This document shows positions 53,215-62,594 of a DNA stretch of 64,000 bases, in pieces. How positions within the stretch are numbered: position 1 is the stretch's first letter; each line of letters starts with the position of its first letter. Made by a program: the position numbers and the translations under genes. The DNA lies in the NCBI RefSeq assembly GCF_022701255.1, contig NZ_CP031705.1:1501501-1565500 (forward strand), in the 5' to 3' direction. The stretch is from Microcoleus vaginatus HSN003 (GTDB lineage: Bacteria; Cyanobacteriota; Cyanobacteriia; Cyanobacteriales; Microcoleaceae). The notes beneath the pieces were generated by a model, which searched no databases, was not told where the DNA came from, and saw only the letters and a program-made list of their open reading frames with translations.

Positions 53215-55968
53215 ATGTTCATGCGTACTACGGCTCTCACTCCAATAGAACTCAAGACTGCGATCGTCCGGGAGCCCTTGGTGGTTTCGCCCGATACGAC
53301 GGTGATGGATGCGATCGCCCAAATGAGCAGCGTGCGATCGCTCTGCAACACCACTAGAACCGCCGATGGTCAACTTGACGAGCTCCACCTAGAGGCGCGA
53401 TCGAGCTGCGTGTTTGTAGTAGAAAACGAGCAATTGGTCGGCGTACTGACCGAGCGAGACGTGGTGCGACTGAGTGCCCAGCAGCGTTCCTTGGAGAATT
53501 TGGCGCTCCGGGAGGTGATGACATATCCCGTCGTCACCCTCCGCGAGTCCGCCTTCACCGATTTATTTTTGGCGATTAATCTGCTCCAGCAGCACCAGAT
53601 TCGCCATTTGCCCATCCTGGACGAACTCGATCGCCTAGTGGGCCTAGTGACTCACGAAAGTCTGCGCCAAACCTCTCGACCGATCGACCTGCTGCGGTTG
53701 CGTATGGTAGCAGAAGTGATGACCCGCGAAGTGATTTGTGCTGCGCCAGATTGTTCCCTACTGGCGATCGCCCAACTTATGGCAGAGCATCGCGTCAGTT
53801 CCGTGGTGATTGTACACCCAGGCGGAATCTCTACTGAACCGCTACAAATTCCAGTGGCGATTCTCACCGAGCGGGATATTGTGCAATTTCAGACATTGGG
53901 CTTGAACCTGGAAACCTGTCTAGCTCAGGCGGTAATGAGTACGCCGATTTTTGCCGTTAGACCCGACGATTCGCTCTGGACTGTGCAGCAGATCATGGAG
54001 CAGCGATCGATTCGTCGGTTGGCGGTGACAGGGGAGCTAGGAGAGCTATTAGGCATCGTCACCCAGACCAGTTTGCTGCAAGCCCTCAACCCGCTGGAGC
54101 TATACAAACTGGTTCAGAAGTGGCAAGAGAAGGTGGTGCGCCTAGAGGCGGAAAAGGTGGCGCTGCTGGCAAATCGCAACCTTGAGCTCGAGCAGCAGGT
54201 GGAAGCTCGGACAGCCGCCCTCAAAGCAAAGGCCGATCGAGAGCAACTTCTGAATACCATTGCCGATCAGATCCGCTCCTCCCTGAATTTGTCAGATATT
54301 CTGCATACTACGGTGCAGGAAATTCACTCGCTTCTGGGGTGCGATCGCGTCATCATTTACCAGTTTGGGCCTGACTTTAGCGGCACGGTGATTGCGGAAG
54401 CGATTACCGACACGGGGCGATCGGTGCTTCATAGGGAAGCCCACGATCCTTGCATGAGCCCAGAATGGCTTGAACCCTATCGCCAGGGCAGAATTCGCAT
54501 CATCAACGACATCTACGGCGAACCAATGACCCAGTGCCATCAGGAACTGTTAGTGGGGTTTGATATTCGCGCCAAGCTGATGGTGCCGATCGTGATTGAG
54601 GAACAACTGCGCGGATTAATGATCGCCAGTTATCGAGCCACTGCACACTCTTGGACGACTGACGAGATCGAACTCCTGCGACAAGTTTCTCTACAAGTGG
54701 CGATCGCCCTTGGGCAATCCACGATCCAGCAAAAATTGCAGAATGAACTGGTAAAGCGACAGCGGATCGAAGCCACCCTGATCGAGAGCGAACAACGCTA
54801 CGCCGCCCTTGCCGCTGCTGCTCCGGTGGGGATTTTTCGCACCGATACGGAGGGGCGATGCACCTATATCAACGATCGCTACTTTCAGCTCAGCGGACTC
54901 AGACCAGAAGTCACTATCGCGCAGGGATGGCAACAAGGAGTGCACCCCGACGATCGCGATTGGGTCATCGCCCAATGGGAGCAATTCATCCAAGGTAACG
55001 ACTCTTTTGAACTCGAATATCGCTTTCAACGTCCCGACGGTACGGTAACGTGGGTTTATGGGCAGGGCGTCGCCGAACTCGATGCCAATGGACATCAGAG
55101 CGGCTATATAGGCACGATTACCGACATTAGCGATCGCAAACGAACTGAAGTCCGCCTGCAAGAAAGCGAAGAACGCTACGCCACCCTAGTGGCAGCCGCT
55201 CCCGTGGGGATTTTTCGCACCGATGCTGTGGGCAATTGCATCTATGTTAACGATCGCTGGTGTCAGATCAGCGGACTCACCCCAAAAACCGCCGTCAGGG
55301 AAGGATGGCAACAAGGGCTACACCCCGACGATCGCGATTGCGTCATCGCCGAATGGGAGCAATCTGTCCAAAGAAATCGCCCTTTCCAACTCGAATATCG
55401 CTTTCAACGTCCCGACGGTCGGGTAACGTCGGTTTATGGGCAGTCCGTTGCCGAACGGGATGCAGACGGGCAAGTAGTCGGCTATGTAGGAACTACTACA
55501 GACATTACCGATCGCAAACAAGCCGAACAAAAACTCCAGCAACTCAACCAACAGCTAGAAACCAAAGTCGCAGAACGCACCCAAGAGCTTTGGCAAGTCA
55601 ACAGCCTGCAACGCGCCATCCTCGATTGTGCTGATTACTCCATCATCTCCAGTGACCCAACTGGCATCATCCAGACCTTGAATGCCGCAGGCGAAAGGAT
55701 GCTGGGTTACAGTGCTCAAGAAATCATCGGCCAAGCCACCCCCGCACTCATCCACGATGCAAATGAGGTAATTGACCGGGCAGCATCACTCTCTGCCGAA
55801 CTAGGGCAAAATATTCCCCCGGCTTTGAGGTTTTTGTTGCCAAAGCACGCCAAGGCTTGGTCAGCGAAGAAGAGTGGAGCTATATCCGCAAAGATGGTTC
55901 TCGATTTCCTGTGTCGCTATCCATCACCGCCCTCAAGGATGTCAATCAGCAAATTATCGGCTTTTTAG
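53215..55968 (+). CDS. CBS-GAF-PAS sensor, front part of a split hybrid kinase; GAF is a candidate bilin-binding cyanobacteriochrome
   Basis: Up to about residue 868 this is a normal sensor: four CBS motifs (about 15-300; MSSVRSL, VGVLTERDVVRL, VAILTERDIVQF, LGIVTQTSLLQ), a coiled coil (305-345), a GAF domain (about 350-505), two nearly duplicate PAS domains (about 530-640, 655-770) and a third PAS truncated by the frameshift. The GAF has D411-P-C413-M and C441-H442, the two cysteines of DXCF-type cyanobacteriochromes, 28 residues apart, with the typical YRQGRIRIINDIYG and IRAKLMVPIV segments. Residues after about 868 (ALRFLLPKHAKAW and on) are out of frame. The full protein would be about 2745 residues including the part at 55857-61451. 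Confidence 0.9.
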   Translation: MFMRTTALTPIELKTAIVREPLVVSPDTTVMDAIAQMSSVRSLCNTTRTADGQLDELHLEARSSCVFVVENEQLVGVLTERDVVRLSAQQRSLENLALREVMTYPVVTLRESAFTDLFLAINLLQQHQIRHLPILDELDRLVGLVTHESLRQTSRPIDLLRLRMVAEVMTREVICAAPDCSLLAIAQLMAEHRVSSVVIVHPGGISTEPLQIPVAILTERDIVQFQTLGLNLETCLAQAVMSTPIFAVRPDDSLWTVQQIMEQRSIRRLAVTGELGELLGIVTQTSLLQALNPLELYKLVQKWQEKVVRLEAEKVALLANRNLELEQQVEARTAALKAKADREQLLNTIADQIRSSLNLSDILHTTVQEIHSLLGCDRVIIYQFGPDFSGTVIAEAITDTGRSVLHREAHDPCMSPEWLEPYRQGRIRIINDIYGEPMTQCHQELLVGFDIRAKLMVPIVIEEQLRGLMIASYRATAHSWTTDEIELLRQVSLQVAIALGQSTIQQKLQNELVKRQRIEATLIESEQRYAALAAAAPVGIFRTDTEGRCTYINDRYFQLSGLRPEVTIAQGWQQGVHPDDRDWVIAQWEQFIQGNDSFELEYRFQRPDGTVTWVYGQGVAELDANGHQSGYIGTITDISDRKRTEVRLQESEERYATLVAAAPVGIFRTDAVGNCIYVNDRWCQISGLTPKTAVREGWQQGLHPDDRDCVIAEWEQSVQRNRPFQLEYRFQRPDGRVTSVYGQSVAERDADGQVVGYVGTTTDITDRKQAEQKLQQLNQQLETKVAERTQELWQVNSLQRAILDCADYSIISSDPTGIIQTLNAAGERMLGYSAQEIIGQATPALIHDANEVIDRAASLSAELGQNIPPALRFLLPKHAKAWSAKKSGAISAKMVLDFLCRYPSPPSRMSISKLSAF
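55816..55820 (+). other. Frameshift site: five-C run that should be six
   Basis: In the sequence AATATTCCCCCGGCTTTG the front frame reads NIPPAL. Adding one C gives NIPPGFEVFVAKARQGLVSE, which continues a PAS domain (VSEEEWSYIRKDGSRFPVSL) in the frame used from 55857. The simplest explanation is loss of one C. Confidence 0.85.
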
Positions 55969-58900
55969 GCGTCGCCAAAGATATTAGCGATCGCAAACGT
56001 GCAGAAGCGGAACTAAAGAAAGTATCGGATCGCCTCGCTTTGTCTCTCAAATCAGGGGCGATCGGCTGTTGGGACTTCGATCTTGCACAGAACACCGTCT
56101 TTTGGGATGAGCGGATGTACGAACTGTACGGTGTCACAAAAGAATCTGATTCCTCTCTGCCTTACCACATTTGGGCAAACGGGCTACATCCCGAAGACCG
56201 CACTGCCACCGAAACATTGCTCCAGCAAGCCGTTTTAGGACAGGCAGAATACGATATCGAGTTTCGAGTGGTGCATCCCGATGGCAGCATCCACTTTATT
56301 AAAGCCAATGGAGTGGTGGTACGAGATGCCCAAGGCCATCCCCAGAGCATGATTGGGATCAACTTTGATATTAGCGATCGCACACAGGCTGAACTCCAAC
56401 GACAGCAGTTAATTCAAGAATTATCAGCCTTTAAACAGGCCTTGGATCAATCTGCCCTTGTGGTCATCACCGATGGGGAAGGGGTGATATCCTACGTCAA
56501 CGATCGCTTCTGTGTAGTCTCTGAGTACTCCCGCGATCGACTGATCGGACAAACCCATCGCATTGTCAACTCTGGCTATCATCCCCCGGCTTTTTTCCAA
56601 GACTTGTGGCGCACCATTAACAGCAGTCAGATTTGGCGCGGTGAAATTTGCAATCGGGCAAAAAACGGTAGCCTGTACTGGGTAGCCACCACCATCGTTC
56701 CTTTTTTGGACGAACAAGGCCGGCCTTTTCAGTATCTAGCCATTGGCTTCGACATTACCGATCGCAAGTTGGCCGAAGCAACGCTTCAGCAGGAAAATAC
56801 TTTCCGTCAACAAATTGTAGAAAACATGGTAGAAGGGCTGTGCGTTTTCCATCGAGTTGAGGAATTTCCCTTTGTCGGCTTCACAGTCTGGAATCAGCAA
56901 ATGCAAACGATTACGGGTTACACCTTAGAAGAAATTAACCGTCTGGGGTGGTATCAAACCTTGTACCCGAATCTAGAAGATCGAGAACAGGCGATCGTCA
57001 ACTGTAGACAGATGCAGCCGATCGCTGTGGAAAGGGAAATCCAGCGTCAAGATGGACAGCGGCGCACTATCTCCATTTCCACCTCTGTCCTATCGGGTGA
57101 TGATGGACATCTCTATTCGCTGGCCCTGATCCAAGACATTACGGATCGCCAACAGACAGAGCGAGAAAATCGCCTGTTGAAAGAACGCCTCGAATTTCTT
57201 CTGGCATCCAGTCCCGCGATGATCTATAGCTGTAAGCCCTATGGCGACTATGAATTAACCTTCATGAGCAAAAATATGTCAGCTATTTTGGGCTACAAGC
57301 CAGAAGAATTTTTATCGGAATCTGGCTTCTGGGCTAACCATCTTCACCCAGAAGATGCCCCTAGAGTGTTGGCAGATCTATCCGCTCTCTTTGAGTACAA
57401 TACTCATCAGCATGAATATCGATTTTTGCATCGCGATGGTCACTACGTTTGGCTACGGGATGAGCTGCGCGTGGTGCGAGATGAACAAGGTCGCCCAACC
57501 GAAATTGTGGGCTATTTTGCCGATATTAGCGATATCAAACAAACCCAAGAAACCCTAAAAATACAACTGGCGGCAATTGAGGCAGCGATCAACGGCATTG
57601 CGATTCTCCAAGGAGATACCTACCTCTATTTGAATCAAGCCCATCTAGAATTGTTTGGCTACGAACGCGCTGAAGAAATCTTGGGCAAATCTTGGAAACT
57701 TTTGTATTCCCAACAGGAGTTAGAACGGTTTGAGCGGGAAGTCTTGCCGGTGCTGAGGCGCGATCGCGCTTGGGAGGGAGAGGCGATCGCCCTCCGCAAA
57801 GATGGCTCTACCTTTGCCCAAGAGCTATCCCTGACCCTCACAGAGGATGGATTATTGATTTGTGTATGCCGGGATATCAGCGATCGCAAACAGATCGAAG
57901 CCGAATTAGCAGAGAGTGAAGCTAAATTCCGGCGGCTGGTAGAAGGGGCTAATGATTTGATCTGGTCATGTGAACCCGATGGCATACTCACTTATGTGTC
58001 ACCGCAATTCAAGACCATGTTTGGCTGGGACGAGAGTGCATGGATTGGTAAGTCGTTTATATATCTGGTGCATCCAGACGATCGCTCTTTGGTGATTACT
58101 GATTATCGGGAGAAGGTGAAACTTGGTAAAAAGTCAAGTGATTATGAGTTCCGACATCGCCACCGAGATGGCAATTATGTCTGGGTAAGAAGCAGCGCCA
58201 CACCCGTTATAAATGCTGAAGGGGAATTGATTAGCATCCAGGGAATTTTATCGGATATCAGCGATCGCAAAGAAGCTGAACTCGCAAGAGAAAGCAGTGA
58301 AATCCGCTTCCGCCGGGTGTTTGAGTCCAGTGTGAGCGGCATGATGTTTGCCGATTTTCAAGGGAACATTATCGATGCCAACGCTCGCTTCTTACAGATG
58401 GTTGGCTACACTCGGGAGGAACTAGATGCGGGGCTAATTCATTGGGATGCCATGACCCCCCCCGAATATCTCCCCGCTGATGTTTTAGCGATGGAGCGCG
58501 TGATGCAGGATGGCGCGATCGAACCCTGGGAAAAGGAATACTACCGTAAGGATGGCACCCGGATTTCTGTCCTGATCGGAGTGGCACTCCTCCCAGATTC
58601 AGACGATCAAACTATTTGTGTATTAGTAGACATCAGCGAGCGCAAACAGGCGCAGAAAGCTTTGCAGGAATCTCAGCAGTTTCTGCAAACGGTACTCGAT
58701 ACCATCCCGCTCGCCGTGTTTTGGAAGAATCGAGAGTCGGTTTTTTTAGGATGCAATCAGCAGTTTGCCAAAACTCTAGGCTTGCCATCTACGACGGAAA
58801 CTATAGGTAAAAAAGATTTAGATATTTGCCAGGAAGAAGTCGAGGCGAACGAGTATTGTGCGATGGATCGGCAGTTAATGGAAACGGGTGAAGCTATATT

Positions 58901-61451
58901 AGGGCTCGAAGAAACGCTAACCCTACCCCATGGTAAACTAATATTTATCGAAACCCACAAGGCTCCCCTGCGAGACTGCTCAGATAATGTTATTGGTCTG
59001 GTAGGCACGTTTCAGGATATCACCGATCGCAAAGAAGCCGAACAGAGATTGCAACAACAAGCAAAACAGGAACGTTTGCTGGGAGCAATTACTAAACGGA
59101 TGCGATCGTCTCTGAATCTAGACGAGATTCTTAATAGCACAGTTGAGGAAATCCATCAGCTCTTGCAATCAGACCGAACGCTGGTTTATCGGGTTTTTCC
59201 TGAAGGGACGGGGGCTGCTATTGCTGAATCTGTTTCGCCAAATAGGTCTAGGCTCCTGGATATCCTCTTCCCAGAAGAGGTTTTCCCCGAAGACACCTAC
59301 GAGCGCTATATCCAAGGAAGAGTTTATGCCCTCAACGATAGCGAAGATGAAAACGAGTCAATCTTACCCTGCTTGGTCGAATTCCTCGCACAAATCCAGG
59401 TCAGAGCCAAACTCGTAGTTCCAATTATTCAGAATCAAACCCTCTGGGGGTTGCTGATTGTTCATCAATGCGATCGTCCGCGCCAATGGCAAGACTGGGA
59501 AATCAATTTACTTAAACAAATTGCTAACCAATTAGCGATCGCGATTCAGCAATCTTACCTCTACGAACAGGTACAATCGGAACTGGCTATCCGCAAGCAA
59601 ACAGAAAATGCGATCGCTTTACAACTGGAACGCCAGCGAACTTTGGGAGTCATCGCCCAGCAAATTCGCGAATCGTTAGATATTAACCAAATTTTGGCGG
59701 CTGTCACACAGCAAGTCAAAGAAATCTTGCAAGGCGATCGGATCATCGTGTTCCGGCTATTTGGGGATGGCAGAAGTCAAATTGTTGAAGAAGCTGTGTC
59801 TAGCGAGTTCCCCGCGCTCAAAGACCTTCACTGGGAGGACGAACGGTGGTCGCCAGAAATCCTCAACCGGTACTGGCAGGGCAAGCCCCGCATCGTCCCC
59901 GATGTAATGACTGATATCTGGACTGATTGCTTGGTGGAATACGCAAGCGTTGGTCAAGTCCAGTCCAAAATCGTTGCACCTATCCTGCAAGAAGTCCGAA
60001 GCAGCGAAAGCCATAGATGGATTGCCCCAGGGCAAACCAAGAAGCTGTGGGGGGTTTTAGTCGTCCATGCCTGTCGAGAACAACGAGTATGGCAAGAGTC
60101 TGAAGCGCAACTCCTGCAACAAATTGCCAACCAGTTGGCGATCGCAATTCAACAAGCTAGCCTATTTGAGCAGTTGCAGCAAGAACTCACCGAACGACAA
60201 CAAGCCCAGCAGCAACTCACCGAGCGCAACCAACAACTAGGAGCCTCTAACGAAGAACTCGCCCGTGCTACCCGTCTCAAAGACGAATTCCTTGCCAACA
60301 TGAGCCACGAACTCCGCACCCCCCTTAACGCCATTCTGGGCATGAGCGAGGGGCTACAAGAGCAAGTCTTTGGCATCGTCAACGAACAACAAATCAAAGC
60401 TTTACAAACCATCGAGCGCAGTAGCTCTCACTTACTAGAGTTAATCAACGACATTTTGGATGTCGCCAAAATTGAATCGGGCCAAATGGAACTCGATTGC
60501 ACCCCAGTTTCAATCAATCATCTCTGTCAATCCAGTATGGCCTTTATCAAACAACAAGCCCTGCAAAAACGCATCCAGCTAGAGATTCAAATGCCACTCA
60601 ATCTGCCCGACTTATTGATTGATGAACGGCGGATGCGCCAAGTCTTGATCAACCTGCTCAATAACGCTGTCAAATTCACTCCTAACGGAGGACGCATAAC
60701 CCTAGAAGTCAGCCGTCAACAGGGCCCTGCTGACCCAGATTCTGCCGATTCCCCACCCAATTTTTTGGTCAAAGAGACCCTGCAAATTGCCGTCATCGAT
60801 ACAGGTATTGGTATTGCCCCAGAACATATCAACAAACTGTTTCAGCCCTTTATCCAAATCGATGGCGCGCTGAATCGTCAATATACAGGCACTGGCTTGG
60901 GGCTTGCCCTGGTGAAACGCATTGTCGAACTCCACGGCGGGCAGGTGGGCCTCACCAGCACTGTGGGTGTAGGAAGTTGCTTCATGATCGACCTTCCCTG
61001 CACTGGTTGTGCGCCCTCCTCTGTTGATCTGGAATCCCAAACAGAGTCCCGCATCGAACCCAGCCAGCCCGAAGAGGGAGGCTCTCCCTTAATCTTGCTG
61101 GCAGAAGACAACGAAGCTAATATCACTACGATTTCGAGCTACCTGAGAGCTAAAGGCTATCGCATTCTCTTGGCGAAGAATGGAGAGGAGGCGATCGCCC
61201 TGGCAAAGTCTGAAAACCCCAATCTAATTTTGATGGATATTCAAATGCCTGGTATGGATGGTCTAGAAGCTATGCAGCGTATTCGCTGCGATCCCAACTT
61301 AGTTGATCTGCCGATCATTGCCCTAACTGCCTTAGCCATGACGGGCGATCGCGATCGTTGCCTTGCCGCCGGAGCCAATGATTACCTCACCAAACCCGTC
61401 AAGCTGAAGCAATTGGCAAGCACTATTCAACAACTTTTAGCTTCTAAGTAA
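55857..61451 (+). CDS. PAS-GAF hybrid histidine kinase, rear part of the split gene
   Basis: The frame starts, without its own ribosome-binding site, at a TTG inside the PAS domain cut by the frameshift, so it is a continuation, not an independent gene. It gives 1864 residues: eight PAS domains (about 60-1065), two GAF domains (about 1080-1235 with SILPCLVEFL; about 1260-1435 with DIWTDCLVEY), a HisKA with H1484 (SHELRTPLNAILGM), an HATPase (about 1585-1700; LSNNAVKFTPNGG-like NLLNNAVKFTP, GTGLGLALVKRIV) and a receiver with D1794 (MDIQMPGMDG, NDYLTKPVK). These two GAFs have Cys-Leu, not Cys-His, and therefore probably carry no bilin. The ending is followed by a receiver-kinase nine bases later. 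Confidence 0.93.
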   Translation: MVSEEEWSYIRKDGSRFPVSLSITALKDVNQQIIGFLGVAKDISDRKRAEAELKKVSDRLALSLKSGAIGCWDFDLAQNTVFWDERMYELYGVTKESDSSLPYHIWANGLHPEDRTATETLLQQAVLGQAEYDIEFRVVHPDGSIHFIKANGVVVRDAQGHPQSMIGINFDISDRTQAELQRQQLIQELSAFKQALDQSALVVITDGEGVISYVNDRFCVVSEYSRDRLIGQTHRIVNSGYHPPAFFQDLWRTINSSQIWRGEICNRAKNGSLYWVATTIVPFLDEQGRPFQYLAIGFDITDRKLAEATLQQENTFRQQIVENMVEGLCVFHRVEEFPFVGFTVWNQQMQTITGYTLEEINRLGWYQTLYPNLEDREQAIVNCRQMQPIAVEREIQRQDGQRRTISISTSVLSGDDGHLYSLALIQDITDRQQTERENRLLKERLEFLLASSPAMIYSCKPYGDYELTFMSKNMSAILGYKPEEFLSESGFWANHLHPEDAPRVLADLSALFEYNTHQHEYRFLHRDGHYVWLRDELRVVRDEQGRPTEIVGYFADISDIKQTQETLKIQLAAIEAAINGIAILQGDTYLYLNQAHLELFGYERAEEILGKSWKLLYSQQELERFEREVLPVLRRDRAWEGEAIALRKDGSTFAQELSLTLTEDGLLICVCRDISDRKQIEAELAESEAKFRRLVEGANDLIWSCEPDGILTYVSPQFKTMFGWDESAWIGKSFIYLVHPDDRSLVITDYREKVKLGKKSSDYEFRHRHRDGNYVWVRSSATPVINAEGELISIQGILSDISDRKEAELARESSEIRFRRVFESSVSGMMFADFQGNIIDANARFLQMVGYTREELDAGLIHWDAMTPPEYLPADVLAMERVMQDGAIEPWEKEYYRKDGTRISVLIGVALLPDSDDQTICVLVDISERKQAQKALQESQQFLQTVLDTIPLAVFWKNRESVFLGCNQQFAKTLGLPSTTETIGKKDLDICQEEVEANEYCAMDRQLMETGEAILGLEETLTLPHGKLIFIETHKAPLRDCSDNVIGLVGTFQDITDRKEAEQRLQQQAKQERLLGAITKRMRSSLNLDEILNSTVEEIHQLLQSDRTLVYRVFPEGTGAAIAESVSPNRSRLLDILFPEEVFPEDTYERYIQGRVYALNDSEDENESILPCLVEFLAQIQVRAKLVVPIIQNQTLWGLLIVHQCDRPRQWQDWEINLLKQIANQLAIAIQQSYLYEQVQSELAIRKQTENAIALQLERQRTLGVIAQQIRESLDINQILAAVTQQVKEILQGDRIIVFRLFGDGRSQIVEEAVSSEFPALKDLHWEDERWSPEILNRYWQGKPRIVPDVMTDIWTDCLVEYASVGQVQSKIVAPILQEVRSSESHRWIAPGQTKKLWGVLVVHACREQRVWQESEAQLLQQIANQLAIAIQQASLFEQLQQELTERQQAQQQLTERNQQLGASNEELARATRLKDEFLANMSHELRTPLNAILGMSEGLQEQVFGIVNEQQIKALQTIERSSSHLLELINDILDVAKIESGQMELDCTPVSINHLCQSSMAFIKQQALQKRIQLEIQMPLNLPDLLIDERRMRQVLINLLNNAVKFTPNGGRITLEVSRQQGPADPDSADSPPNFLVKETLQIAVIDTGIGIAPEHINKLFQPFIQIDGALNRQYTGTGLGLALVKRIVELHGGQVGLTSTVGVGSCFMIDLPCTGCAPSSVDLESQTESRIEPSQPEEGGSPLILLAEDNEANITTISSYLRAKGYRILLAKNGEEAIALAKSENPNLILMDIQMPGMDGLEAMQRIRCDPNLVDLPIIALTALAMTGDRDRCLAAGANDYLTKPVKLKQLASTIQQLLASK

Positions 61452-61460
61452 AGATAACCC

Positions 61461-62537
61461 GTGAACAGACCCTCCGTTTTAATCATTGATGACGATCCCA
61501 ATAATTTTGATGTAATTGAAACCCTCTTGAGCGAGCAAGACTATCAATTGCATTACGCTGCCAGCGGGCAAGAAGCGATCGCATCCCTCGACATATTTGA
61601 GCCTGATCTTATTTTGCTGGATGTGATGATGCCAGGAATAGATGGTATCGAAGTTTGTCGGCAAATCAAAGCCATGCCAAAATGGCAAGCCGTTCCCATC
61701 ATTATGGTGACAGCATTAAACTCAAAATCTGACCTTGCCCATTGTCTAGCTGCCGGCGCTGACGACTTCATTAGTAAACCTGTAAATGGTATTGAACTAC
61801 GTGCCAGAGTTCACTGTATGCTACGAATTAAGCACCAGTATGACGACCTGCAAAGCTTACTCAAATTGCGGGAAGATATGGTTAAAATGGTAGTCCACGA
61901 TTTACGCAATCCCCTGGCTGGTATCTTGCTAGGCTTGGAACTCCTAAAAAGCATAGAGTATCCTAGAGAAAAACAACAAACCCAACTGGCTCGACTTTAC
62001 TCTTCAGCACAAGCAATACAGCTATTAATTGATGATTTATTGCAAATTGCTTTACTAGAATCCGGTAAAACCCGTCTCAATTACACAGAGGTTTATCTGT
62101 GCGATCTAGTAAAGTCTGCCCTATCAAACTTTGAAGCGATCGCTGCTAAAAAAAATCAGTCGCTGGTCGCTCAATTACCAGGAGAAATCAGTAAAAAAGT
62201 CTCGGTTGATGCCACGATGATACATCGAACGCTGGATAATCTCCTCTCGAATGCTATTAAGTTTTCCCCACGCAATAGTCAAATCATACTGAATGTAGAA
62301 TTCCTCCCATCGGGCAACGCCAAAATCCAGGTTATCGACTCTGGGCCTGGTGTTCCTGATACATTGCGACACAAGATTTTTGAGAAATACGAGATTGGAA
62401 ATTTGATGTCGGAGGTTTCTCAAATAGGGTTGGGTTTAGCTTTCTGCAAAATGGTCGTTGAGGCACATGGGGGCGAAATTGGTGTCAGAAGTAACCAACC
62501 CCAAGGAGCCATTTTTGAAATCACTTTGGCAGCCTAG
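61461..62537 (+). CDS. Receiver-histidine kinase with GTG start
   Basis: The 358-residue protein starts at a GTG (61461), nine bases after the preceding kinase, which suggests translational coupling in one transcript. The receiver has D54 (LILLDVMMPGIDG) and FISKPVNGIELR. H146 is in VVHDLRNPLAGILLG, a HisKA of the HDLRNP type, followed by an HATPase (LLSNAIKFSPRNSQ, IGLGLAFCKMVV). Phosphotransfer from the hybrid kinase upstream could control it. Its receiver is nearly identical to the one in the next gene while the kinase parts differ. Confidence 0.95.
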   Translation: MNRPSVLIIDDDPNNFDVIETLLSEQDYQLHYAASGQEAIASLDIFEPDLILLDVMMPGIDGIEVCRQIKAMPKWQAVPIIMVTALNSKSDLAHCLAAGADDFISKPVNGIELRARVHCMLRIKHQYDDLQSLLKLREDMVKMVVHDLRNPLAGILLGLELLKSIEYPREKQQTQLARLYSSAQAIQLLIDDLLQIALLESGKTRLNYTEVYLCDLVKSALSNFEAIAAKKNQSLVAQLPGEISKKVSVDATMIHRTLDNLLSNAIKFSPRNSQIILNVEFLPSGNAKIQVIDSGPGVPDTLRHKIFEKYEIGNLMSEVSQIGLGLAFCKMVVEAHGGEIGVRSNQPQGAIFEITLAA

Positions 62538-62594
62538 CTGATTGCTATCACATCAACTCATAAAACTTTTTACATTATTCAAAGGGTGGCAATT

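Noticed and set aside
55810..55830. Programmed -1 frameshift
   Set aside because: Only five Cs, with no evident downstream pseudoknot or upstream Shine-Dalgarno-like element, so a plain deletion or sequencing error is simpler; not excluded.
59040..60150. The two GAF domains in the rear part of the giant kinase as bilin-binding domains
   Set aside because: They have Cys-Leu and no DXCF motif; probably ordinary ligand-binding or structural GAFs.
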